From assembly GCF_003086295.3 (NCBI RefSeq), contig NC_092043.1:44358884-44422883 (forward strand): a stretch of 64,000 bases of DNA. Direction: 5' to 3'. Shown in pieces: positions 38,441 through 47,896 of the stretch; position 1 is the stretch's first letter, and the number at the start of each line of letters is the position of its first letter. The translations under genes were made by a program, and so were the position numbers. This DNA is from Arachis hypogaea. Its lineage: Eukaryota; Streptophyta; Magnoliopsida; Fabales; Fabaceae. Under the pieces are notes generated by a model that saw only the letters and a program-made list of their open reading frames with translations, did no database searches and was not told the DNA's origin.

Positions 38441-38530
38441 GTTGAGTTTCTCGACCCTTTGCCTTAGGATTAGTTAGTTCTATTTCTCGATAGGGGCAAA
38501 GAAAGGGGTATAACTCAGCGGTAGAGTGTC
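38441..38530 (+). pseudogene. Nuclear plastid DNA fragment ending in half of trnV-GAC
   Basis: The stretch matches, from memory, plastid inverted-repeat DNA just upstream of and including the 5' half of trnV-GAC: GAGTTTCTCGACCC, TTCTATTTCTCGATAGGGGC, then GGGGTATAACTCAGCGGTAG and AGTGTC at 38504-38530. The tRNA stops at the anticodon arm, so it cannot be functional. It is a nuclear plastid insertion (NUPT) of about 90 bp, cut short at the edge of an AT-rich foldback element. Confidence 0.8.
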
Positions 38531-38532
38531 TA

Positions 38533-38802
38533 TAAATTAATATTTTTTATAAAAAATAATTATAATATTTTTATTATAAAAATAATTAAAATATCTCTAT
38601 TATATATATATATATATATATTAATTTTAAAAATATATATATATTAATTTTAAAAATTATAAATTTTAACTCTATGATAACAAAGAAGAAAAATGTTAGA
38701 ATTTAGAATTCTCAAAATTAATATATATAATAAGAGTATTTTAATTATTTTCTATAATAGAAGTATTATAGTCATTTTTTATAAAAAAGTAATATTAATT
38801 TA
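38533..38802. mobile_element. 270-bp AT-rich foldback element
   Basis: The outermost 12 bases, TAAATTAATATT at 38533 and AATATTAATTTA at 38791, are exact inverted repeats. Both arms continue for about 75 bp (AATTAAAATA against TATTTTAATT) around a (TA)n core at 38601-38622. It abuts the broken plastid tRNA with only two bases between. Confidence 0.6.
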
Positions 38803-38961
38803 GACCGATTTAAAATTTGATTTATCATTTTTCGATCAAATTAATTTGTTTGACCTAATTTTGATAAAAATAATACGATTTAATCGATTATGTATTAAAC
38901 TTTAATTATTAAAAAATATTAAAAAATATTTTAAATGTTTTTATCAAAATGACTCTCAAAA

Positions 38962-39008
<47 letters not shown>
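38962..39008 (+). repeat. (AAT)n microsatellite
   Basis: A perfect AAT run of about 47 bp in non-coding DNA. The flanking 38803-38961 and 39009-39215 hold nothing I can name. Confidence 0.9.
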
Positions 39009-39727
39009 GTCTATTATACACGCAAATCTTTTTAGTTTATAAATTTATATAAATTAATTTAAAATCTAATAAAAATAATCTTTACATCAAAATGTGTGTA
39101 TACACGTAATCACTTAACCATTTCAATAGTGGATAGACACTTATGTAATTGTTACGCGATAAAATGTAATTTTTTTTTTGAAAGATAGATCATTTATATT
39201 TATCTAACAGTTATGCTATACATACAAGTTTTTTAACTTACAAATCTTACAAGTTGAGCCAAATCCAACAAAAACTACGCTCATCTACAAAATCGTGTTA
39301 ACACGCGTATCACGTTTCCAAAGCGCTCCTTCACTATTATGAACGACTCTTCTTCTTCCTCGATGAAAATCATAACTGTCATTTTTTTCCGCGTTTTTTC
39401 TCCTCTTCCTCTTTTTCCTTCTTCTTTTCCCTTTTTTTGTGTTTTTTCTCCTTTTTTTCCGCGTGTTTCATCTTCATCGTCATGTGTCTCCTCTTTTTCT
39501 TTTGATTTTGTAACAATATATATTTTTTCTTTTTTGTTTGATTTTTTCATCTCAAAAAAATTATGAGAATATGAAATAAGAAGATGAAGAAGAAGAAACA
39601 GCAGAAGAGGAGGGGGAGAAAGATGAAGAGTTCTGAATTATGCAGAACTTATCAGAATAAAAATATACTCAAATATCTTCGTTTTACACCCAAATTTGCT
39701 GCAAATATAGAAATGAGTTATGCTACG

Positions 39728-39865
39728 TGTACACTAAAATCAGCCACCAAAGTATACTGGAATACAAATATATATTAAAAATAAATTAAGCACACATGTA
39801 TTTATACATAAATACATTGGTGGCTAATTTTAGTGATTGATTTTAGTGGCTGATTTTAGTGTACA
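39728..39865. mobile_element. Short MITE, copy 3 of 4
   Basis: It starts TGTACACTAAAATCAGCCAC and ends GGCTGATTTTAGTGTACA, an almost perfect inverted pair. It lies in the first tandem block of the Mutator element. Confidence 0.8.
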
Positions 39866-40312
39866 AATAATATTTTTTTACAGAAAAATATTTTCACTAA
39901 TACTGTATTTTTTTTCTTCTTCTTCTTTTCCTTATTTCTTTCTTTCTTTTAGTTAAATGAATGTAAGTTCATCATCTTCCAAGTAATTTTGTACCATTAT
40001 GTGTTTTTTCTTCTTCTTTATTTGATTTTTTTATTCTTGTTAAGAGAGTAAAACAAAAAGAAACTTGAGAAGGTAAAAAAAGAAAAAGATGAATAAGAAA
40101 AAAAAGTAGAAGACTATGGTGATAATGATGAAAAAAAGAAGCAGCAGAAGATGAGGAGGATGAAGAAGAAGAGTTCTGAATTATGCAGAACTTATCAGAA
40201 TTAAAATACACCCAAATATATTCATTTTACACCTAAATATCTTCGTATTACAACCAAATATTTTCGTTTTACATCCAAATTTGCTGTAAATACAAAAATG
40301 AGTTATGCTACA

Positions 40313-40445
40313 TCTACACTAAAACCAGCCACCAAAGTCAGTTACCAGTATAAAATACATACTGGAATACAAATATACATTGAAAATAAATTAAAACACA
40401 CATGTATTTATACACAAATACATTGGTGACTGATTTTAGTGTACA
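40313..40445. mobile_element. Short MITE, copy 4 of 4
   Basis: It starts TCTACACTAAAACCAGCCAC and ends TGACTGATTTTAGTGTACA. It occupies the same relative position in the second tandem block as the copy at 39728 in the first. Confidence 0.8.
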
Positions 40446-40979
40446 AATAACATTTTTGTAAGAAAAATATTTTTTCTAATACTGCATTTTTTTCTTCTTT
40501 TTCTTTTCCTTATTTCTTTCTTTCTTTTAGTTAAATAAATGTAAGTTCATCCTCTTCCAAGTAATTTTACAACATTATATGTTTCTTCTAATTCTTTGTT
40601 TAATTTTTTTGTTTTTATTCTTGTTAAGAGAGTAAAATAAGAAAAAACTTGAGAAGGTAAAGCAAAAAAGAAAAGATGAATAAAAAAAAAGAAGAAAAAA
40701 ATAGTGATGAGGATGAAAAAAAGAAGCAAAGATGAGAAAGAGGAACATGAAGAGTTTTAAGTTATAAATAACTTATCAGAATAAAAATACACCCAAAATT
40801 CTTATAAATACACCCAAATATCTTTGTCTTACACCCAAATATCCTCGTGTTACACCCAAATTTGCTGCAAAGACAGATAAATATTTCCTCTAATGCTATA
40901 TTTTTTTCTTCTGAATTGAATCACACCTCAACCACTTGATTGGACTCAAAACAATAAAGATTTTTTCGATTTTCCTTCT

Positions 40980-41705
40980 TCAAATCCAGCTGAGGGATTT
41001 CTTCTCAGTCGGAGATATTTTCAATTTCCATTTTTCCTCTATGCTACATGTAATCAATTGATTCTTAATTTCATTTTTCTTTTTATTTGTGCTCCGAACT
41101 CTTGTAGAAAAACCTGCAGCCTTCGCATAATCCTTGTAGAATTTTGCAGCATCTTCAAGGGTGTTAAAAGTCATCCCAACCTTGGATACAAACTACTCAT
41201 CAACACTATAGATTTGCTGCAAAATACACCATATTAAAATAAGCATAAACTATATAATGCAAATACAACAATAAAACTATTATAAAAAAATAATAAAAAT
41301 CAGATTCATGAAATATCAATAAATAGAAACTAAAACAATTCAACCAAAATAATAAGACAATTCACCCTTAATGAGATGAAAAGTCTTAAATTGTAAATAC
41401 ACCCAAACTTTCCTGAAATACACCAAAATATTCTTGATTTACATCCTTGATATAAAATGCAAAAACTTCATCAGAGCTAGTATATTAGATTCAATTTAAA
41501 TAAGGAACAATGAACAGCAAATTTTACAGACAAGGTATCAAGGTTAGCCCATTATTCAGCTACACAATCATAAACTACTAACTGGATTCAAATTCAGATT
41601 CAATTATTAATTGGAATTAAACCACATCTCAGGAACTTCATTGAATTCAAATTCAAAATCCACTTCGCTGTGGTTCAGATGATAATATGAAGTTGAATCA
41701 TCCAT
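40980..41705 (-). pseudogene. FAR1-like transposase fragment
   Basis: Two exon-like pieces on the minus strand. The N-terminal piece (41705 down to about 41612) encodes MDDSTSYYHLNHSEVDFEFE and FNEVPEM. The second (about 41215 to 40980) encodes MTFNTLEDAAKFYKDYAKAA, GFSTRVRST and then a Lys-rich run, the start of the FAR1 DNA-binding (WRKY-GCM1-like) domain. A stop lies just before MTFNTLEDAA in the reading frame, and the frame closes after about 64 codons. The MULE transposase core and SWIM zinc finger are absent, so the gene is dead. Confidence 0.7.
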
Positions 41706-42040
41706 TATCTTCAAAACGATTTTTAGAACTTGATTTCAGAAATAATGAAAAACGAAGAAACAAAGAAAAAGAATAGAGAGAACAACTTACGTAAACAGTG
41801 AAGGAAAAGGGAGAGAGAAATGCACGAAAGAGATCGAAGAGAGAACGTAAGAAAACGCAGAAGGAATCCAAAAAAGAAAATGAAATTTTTTTGAAAAAGG
41901 AAGTTATGGATTCGCGCGTTGATTGATTGGAAAATCTGTTAAGGAGGTGCGTGAAACATACGTGCCATAAGAGGCCCGTTTTAGGGATTAGAAATTTTCA
42001 AGACTTGCATAACTTGTATAGTAAAAAAGTTTGTATGTAG

Positions 42041-42769
42041 AGATTAATTCTTATTTTTACATGATATAAGAAAAACGATAGGGTTAAATACTAAATATAC
42101 TATATCTACTCTTTTATTATATTAATTAACAAGGCAAAAAAAAAAAGAACTTTGTAGACTTCATACAAATATCTTTTTCATCGATGTAAGGCCTATTAAA
42201 GACTTTTTGGCCCAACAAGAAAAAGAACAAATAAAAATCACACGTCCAATTTACCAAAAAAAATCAGACGTCCAATGGGAACTCAAACTCACAATTGCCT
42301 TATTAGAAGTCAGACACCTTATACATTAGGCTATGAGCGCTTTTTGATGCTTGCTTTCATGAAATACTAGAGCAGAAATCCAACAAAGGGTGTGTTTGGA
42401 AATTCCTTGGAAGAGAAAAAGATACGTTTAGAAAGCTTCAATGTTTGGTTTGAGAAACTTTTTTTTTTATTTACTACCAAAACCAACGTTTACAAGAAGC
42501 AACTATTTTTAACTTCTGCATTTTCCTAGCGGGCTTTTAGTCATAAATACTAACTATTCATTTATCTTTTACCAATTTTATCTTTCATGTATATTATTAT
42601 ATTATTTATAAAATTCTTGTTATTTCTATTTATATGAGCTCTATTTTTCTATTTTTTATTTTTTTCAACTGTTTGCTTGATATTATACATTTTTATAATT
42701 GTGATTTTTGTATATTATGTTTGTTATTATCTTTTTATAATGTGATTTATTGATTCTATTAGGTAAAGT
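42041..42769. other. Intergenic DNA without a recognised feature
   Basis: AT-rich with a few GC-richer bases near 42180-42330. No gene or bounded repeat is supported. Confidence 0.4.
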
Positions 42770-43711
42770 AAATTAAACAAAAATTTAACTGTAAATAATA
42801 ATAATAGTAAAAAATTATAGCATACTAAAAAAATACTAAAAATACTAAAAGTATACTATATAAAAAGATCATCAAAAATTTTCAGATTTGTTTCAATTAC
42901 TATAAAGTAAATATTTAATTTTTTATTATTCTTAGTACTCTCTTTTATAATTGTAATTCTCATATACTATATTTTAGTATAATATTTTATAATATAGATT
43001 ATGCTTCCATTAAAAATTAAATTAAATAAAAAATTAATCATAGATAATAATAAAATCATAAATGTTGGATTTCGAATTAATATTAAGAATAAGATTATTG
43101 AAATTACTAGAATAAGAGTACGATATAAAAAAATACTAAAGTACATTCTAAGTTAATATTTAAAAATATATTTTATCTATTTTTTATATGTTATTTTTAT
43201 TTTAGTAAGTAAATATTAATTTTATTATTAAATTAACTAATAAGATCTATTTAAATATCTAAATTAAAATGATAGAATTATATAAAAAAATTATTTAATT
43301 GAAGTCTATTTTAGTAATTTTTTATCTAAAAGTGATTTTGAATAGTATAAGCCAAACAACATTTATTTTACTATAATCAATTTTGACACAAAAATTACCA
43401 AACATAAATCACTTTAACACAAACTTATTTTTTATCAAAATCAAGTTTGCAAAATCAATTTTATGCAAACTCTCATTTACAAACTGTAATCCAAACACAC
43501 ACAAAATAATCACATACAATTATTCTATGTGCAAAGCTAATTAATGAATATAAATAATGTAGCTTTAAACAAAAAAATTGCATTCCATCAGATAAAACAA
43601 TTTGGAACTTTAAATGAAGCTGGAAGATAAACAGATCAAAGATTCCAATGTGGTATTCATTTTCTATGTTAAAAAATTCATGCTCCATTACTTAAAAATT
43701 CTCATCTGATC

Positions 43712-43903
43712 TTATTGGATGCAAAATTGAAGATGAGAGGGAATTAGATTAAAACTTTTTGCCGAAGAGCAATTAGAATCCTGGCAATAATAGTGTGGTT
43801 CTGGGTTTTGCATCAACGGCTCCACACCAGATAAAGACGCCAATAACAACAACATTACAAATAACATCAGATCAAATAATAAGGAACATACACAACTCTT
43901 CAT
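43712..43903 (-). CDS. Possible small secreted peptide, 63 residues
   Basis: The open frame starts MKSCVCSLLFDLMLFVMLLL and continues LASLSGVEP, a plausible signal peptide with a cleavage region near residue 25, then CQDSNC and a final FCIQ. The homologous frame in copy 2 (start at 54460) has a stop after 'MLLLLAS'. Loss in the copy and lack of a recognised family make this a weak gene call; it may be a chance frame in a repeat. Confidence 0.2.
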   Translation of the reverse strand: MKSCVCSLLFDLMLFVMLLLLASLSGVEPLMQNPEPHYYCQDSNCSSAKSFNLIPSHLQFCIQ

Positions 43904-44099
43904 CGTAAACCATCATCAATCTGTCATTGGAAAAAGAAAAAAGGAAAAAGAAGAAATCACCCGAGGTGGGAGCGTGCCTCTTGAGAGTGATTTGGTGCTG
44001 CTGCCAGCTATGAAGACAAAGTTTAAATAAAAAAAAAATAATATTAAAAAATAAAAAAAACTATGTGCAGGAATATTAAAATCTTATACCTTTATTTTC

Positions 44100-44450
44100 T
44101 CAGAGGGCTTGTTGGGCTTGTTGGATAGTTTGTTGCAAAATGTCCAGAAAATTCCCATAGTTGTAGCAGCTTCCGCCGCCACAAACGCTGCCGTACCTAC
44201 CTTGGCATCTGCCTCCTCCCTGGTTGCTTTCCTTGATCCAGCCCACCATGGCTGTACATGTACGACCGTCATCACATCCTCCACCTTATCCACCATCACC
44301 ATGTCAACTATTACCACGAACTCCACTGTGACCACTGAGCCCACCGTTGCCTTAGCCTCCTCGACTACCATAGTTGCCGCCACAACCTCTTCGACTGCCG
44401 TAACCCTACTACCATTGCTGTTGTCCCTTTCACCGTGACAGGAAATAAAT
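44100..44450 (-). pseudogene. Degenerate glycine-rich protein-like frame
   Basis: A minus-strand frame broken by stops reads glycine-rich words (GYGSRRGCGGNYGSRGG) and ends with CGGGSCYNYGNFLDILQQT, then IQQAQQAL and TGA at 44100-44102. The GC- and codon-rich character differs from the surrounding DNA. The same stretch in copy 2 (about 54660-55010) is also broken. Longer uninterrupted frames on both strands here (44109-44438 plus, 44084-44509 minus) are Thr/Ser- or Val/Ala-rich shadows. Confidence 0.3.
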
Positions 44451-45094
44451 AGATCTAACCGCTCTGTTCTTGTCGCCACAGCTGCTATGCTCTCCTCTTG
44501 CCTCGTCACGCTGCATGTGCTTTCTGTGGCAACCGCTCAGTTCTTTCCATCGATCTACTCTCTTTCACCGCTTCCTCCTCCATATCCACCACCACCACAT
44601 CGGTGACTACCATGATCTTGGCACGACATCACCAAATGACAGAAAAGTTATCCGGTGATAAAGAGATCTGAAAAAGAAGAAAAACAGAAGAGGAGGAACT
44701 GAAGAAGAAGAGAATGAGAAAAAAATAACGTAAATCCCTTTTCAATTTTGATTTTGAATTCAAAATTTGAAATTTCACGCTCACTCTTAGTGGAACTCAC
44801 TCTTAGTGGAACTCAACTGTGAAAGGAGCCAATAAGTATACGAATGAATTGAAACATGGCATGTAATGGATGACATAAGCCAATTAGCCAATGAAAATGT
44901 ACGTATGAATCATTGTATGGCATGTGGTGAATGATATACATATCATGAACAGTACTTTCATAGCTAAAAGGATTGACAAGGTGAAATTCCACTAATTTAA
45001 AACCCTCTATTAGAAGAATAGTATTAGATTAGATAGTATTAGATAGTATTAGATTTATGAGAGTAATTGACATAAAATGTTTTCACATAAATAT

Positions 45095-45106
45095 AACACG
45101 TGTGAT
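45095..45106. repeat. Target-site duplication of the LINE, left copy
   Basis: AACACGTGTGAT here is repeated exactly at 47793-47804. It directly adjoins the poly(T) (poly(A) on the minus strand) that ends the LINE. Confidence 0.85.
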
Positions 45107-45295
45107 TTTTTTTTTCAAAGTTAAAAAAGACTTTTATTGCATCATAAAAGTGGTACAAATGTCCAAATGCAGGACATGAGATAGAAAAGTGGGGGTTTCC
45201 CAAATAAAAAAACTCACTAAAGGCAAAGTGAACAAAACTGAACTAAACTTAGAAAGGAGAATTGGGAAAAAAAACAAAAACCTAAGACGGTGAGT

Positions 45296-47722
45296 TTAGG
45301 CTAGAGAGGTGAACTGTTGCGCCAGGGTTACCGACATTTGAAGCGTCTCTTCTGGCGTTTGGTTTGTGTGCTCAAAGACCCAAAGGTTTCTTGCCTTCCA
45401 TATGTTCCAACAGATACTTGCCACAAAACCCATCAACCTCTCTCCATCATGTTTCCGCTCAAGCTTTGTCTTCAATTCTTGCCACCATTCAAAGAACTGG
45501 TCACCGGTAGGATGTGGAAGGTGCAGGTAAATCTGGCTTCTACTCCAAATGTCTTGGGCTTTGTTGCATGTAATTAGGCAGTGGGTGATTGACTCTGATT
45601 GTGTGTGACAATAAGGGCAAAGAGAACTTGTACTTGGAAATCTGCGATGGATGAATTCTAGCACTGGAATTCGACCATGGAGGCATTTCCAGAGGAACAT
45701 CTTCACACTGGAAGTGACTTTCAGCTTCCCCAAGTGCTGCGAAATATGCTTTTGCTTCATGTGGTCAGGGCAGTGCTCTAGTGGAGGGTGAAAAAATAGG
45801 TAAGCAATGTTATAACCTGAGGCTGTGTCATACTTTTTAGATTTGTTGAGGCTTCATTGAAGCACATCTTCTCCATCTACAAGTTGAATTGAGTAGATTC
45901 TGCTTTGAATTTCAGGGGAAAAACTGTTGGCAATCAGGTTGTGGTTCCAATTTCTATCAGGCAACATAAGATCTTTTACCCAGAAGACCGGATTCTTCGG
46001 GGTAATAGGTTGTGACAAAGGGATACGGAACGGATACGGTGGAGGTAACCAAGGGTCGCTAAATACTCGGATGGAACTACCAGATCCAACCCTCCAATTC
46101 AAGCCTTTTTCAACAACTGTTCGGCCCTCTAAGATGCTGCGCCAGCCCCAAGAAGGTAAGCCTCCTAACTCTGCACTCATCGCATTGCTGTACTTAAAGT
46201 ATTTACCTTTCAGTGTTCTTGCTAGGATAGAATTAGGCTGAGTAGCAATCCTCCAGTACTGTTTTCCTAATAAAGCGAGGTTCTGAGCCCTCAAATCTTT
46301 CAGGCCTAGTCCCCCCTCCTTCTTAGGTCTGGACATTGTATCCCAGCCAATCCAAACCATTCTCCGTTCTGTTCTTTTTTGACCCCACCAGTACTGAGTA
46401 AGAATTCTGTGAATTTTATTAATGAGTGTGTCTGGCAGTCTGAAACAGGAGAGTGTATAGATTGGAACAGCTTCCCCAACAGCCTTGAGTAAAACATTTC
46501 TTCCTGCGTTTGACACCATATTCTTCTGCCATCCTTGAACCTTTTTCTGAACCTTTTCCTTAATCAAACCGAATGTAGCTTTTTTAGATTTGTTAACTAA
46601 AGAAGGGAGGCCCAAATATTTGTCCTGTGCACTGATATGTTCAATATGTAGCTTGGCTGCCACCTGGAGCCAGATATGATTTGGGGTATTGTTGCTAAAG
46701 AATATCGAGGATTTGTTGAGATTCACTTGTTGTCCACTAACCCTCTCGTATTCACCCAGGGTATTTAGAATTTGTTCACAACCATATTCTGTTGCCTTAG
46801 AGAATAGAATAGAATCATCAGCAAAAAGGAGATGGCTAATAGTGGGACTTCTTCTGCACACCTGAATTCCTTGAATTCTACCGCTTAATTCCGCTTTGTG
46901 TAGTAAGAAGGAAAGACCTTCTGCACAGAAAAGAAAAAGATAGGGGGATAGAGGGTCACCTTGGCGGATGCCTCTAGTTGGTTTGAAATAACCAAAAGGT
47001 TGTCCTTCCACAACAACAGAATAAGAAACGGTAGTTACTAATTCATGAATCCAGTTTATCCACCTTTCACCAAATCCGAACTTAGCTAAAATGAACCATA
47101 GAAAATGCCACTCTACTCTATCATAGGTTTTACTCATATCTAACTTGACTGCCATTTCATGCTGCAGACCTGACTTTTTATTCTTTAGATAGTGCATACA
47201 TTCATGAGCAATCAAGATATTGTCTGAAATTAAGCTGCCCTTGATAAAGGCACTTTGGGTAGGACTAATTAGTTTATTCATGCAATCCTATAGTCTATGG
47301 ACGAAAACTTTAGAAATAATTTTGTAAATGACTGTAGACAAACTGATGGGTCTAACCTGTGTCATTGTAGTAGCATCCGGCACTTTTGGGATGAGACAGA
47401 TATGTGTATGGTTGAAGCTTTTTAAAATTTTTCCCCCTTGAAAGAAACTGCGAACTGTTCGAAAAACATCTGCACCCACTATATTCCAAAAGAATTGAAA
47501 GAACTTTGCAGTCATACCGTCTTCTCCCGGGGCACTTTGCGGGTGAATACTAAAAGTGGCTCGCTTAACTTACTCAATAGTGACTGGTCTTTGTAACCTA
47601 CGGTTCATGGAAGCTGTAACCTTAGGCTCAAAGTCCGAGAACAGGGGATCCGGGTCAGTCTGGGCAGTTGAGGAGAAAATGTCCCGAAAGTAGTCTTCCG
47701 CCACTACTGCAATTGATGAGTT
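45296..47722 (-). pseudogene. LINE ORF2 fragment: reverse transcriptase and zf-RVT, three stops
   Basis: One reading frame runs through the whole fragment with stops near 47570 (TAA), at 47288-47290 (TAG) and 45854-45856 (TGA). Upstream residues (VAEDYFRDIF) and SAPGEDGMTAKFFQ are the usual region before the RT. RT motifs follow in order: VKLDMSKTYDRVEW (catalytic D retained; normally 'KAYDR'), GIRQGDPLSPYLF, and the catalytic LLFADDSILF. The C-terminal zinc-finger region (MFLWKCLHGRIPV, LCPYCHTQSESITHCLITC) is the plant zf-RVT domain. Stops make it non-functional; no frameshift is needed. Confidence 0.92.
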
Positions 47723-47723
47723 G

Positions 47724-47784
47724 AAATATGTCTGATTATTTAGTGATTTTTATCTATAATTTTATGTGAATATTCACTAATATT
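47724..47784 (+). repeat. 61-bp copy of flanking target DNA at the LINE 5' junction
   Basis: This is identical in all 61 bases to 47836-47896, which lies 31 bp beyond the right target duplication. It is inside the duplication-bounded insert, between the LINE coding sequence and the 8-bp filler AGTCCGAG. Confidence 0.9.
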
Positions 47785-47835
47785 AGTCCGAGAACACGTG
47801 TGATATTTACACTTATTATGTTAAGTGATTTAATA

Positions 47836-47896
47836 AAATATGTCTGATTATTTAGTGATTTTTATCTATAATTTTATGTGAATATTCACTAATATT
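47836..47896 (+). repeat. Source copy of the 61-bp junction duplication
   Basis: This is the genomic copy in the right flank of the LINE; see 47724-47784. It is taken as the source because it lies outside the target duplications. Confidence 0.85.

Larger units (their letters stand above)
39560..40920 (+). repeat. Tandem blocks of about 540-580 bp inside the Mutator element
   Basis: The landmark GAATTATGCAGAACTTATCA occurs near 39636 and 40175, with a diverged third copy near 40756. Each block repeats in order: GA-rich tract, landmark, 'ACACCCAAAT.TCTTCG' minisatellite words, the 140-bp MITE (first two blocks), a CT-rich tract and TTGAGAAGGTAAA. The MITE was therefore present before the block duplicated. 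Confidence 0.75.
39216..42040 (-). mobile_element. FAR1-type Mutator-like element, internally deleted
   Basis: The left end CTATACATACAAGTTTTTTA and the right end reverse-complemented CTACATACAAACTTTTTTAC are terminal inverted repeats. The right half encodes two remnants of a FAR1-like transposase on the minus strand (40980-41705). The left half is made of about 540-580-bp tandem blocks instead of the rest of the transposase. Two short MITEs sit inside. No reliable target duplication was found. The element cannot move by itself. Confidence 0.65.
42770..44985. repeat. Duplicated segment, copy 1
   Basis: This stretch is closely similar to 53058-55485 in the same orientation, from ACAAAAATTTAACT at the left to GGTGAATGATATACAT at the right. 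Copy 1 lacks the 169-bp MITE of copy 2 and has a much shorter AAT run. It ends beyond the point where copy 2 is cut by the gypsy element, so its true right end is not shown by the comparison. Confidence 0.85.
45107..47792 (-). mobile_element. 5'-truncated LINE (non-LTR) retrotransposon
   Basis: It is flanked by a 12-bp duplication, AACACGTGTGAT (45095-45106 and 47793-47804). The minus-strand 3' end has an A-run (plus-strand T-run 45106-45115) and about 190 bp of 3' untranslated DNA. Coding similarity covers the C-terminal two thirds of ORF2. Endonuclease and ORF1 are missing, as expected for 5' truncation. The 5' junction contains 61 bp identical to the nearby target (47724-47784 equals 47836-47896) plus eight bases, AGTCCGAG. 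Confidence 0.9.

Noticed and set aside
38504..38530. Functional tRNA-Val
   Set aside because: Only the 5' half is present; the anticodon arm onward is missing, so it is a plastid-derived fragment.
44109..44438. Thr/Ser/Ala-rich 109-codon frame (and its counterpart at 54667-54993)
   Set aside because: Composition is that of the antisense of a glycine-rich frame, and the two copies differ by indels that shift the frame.
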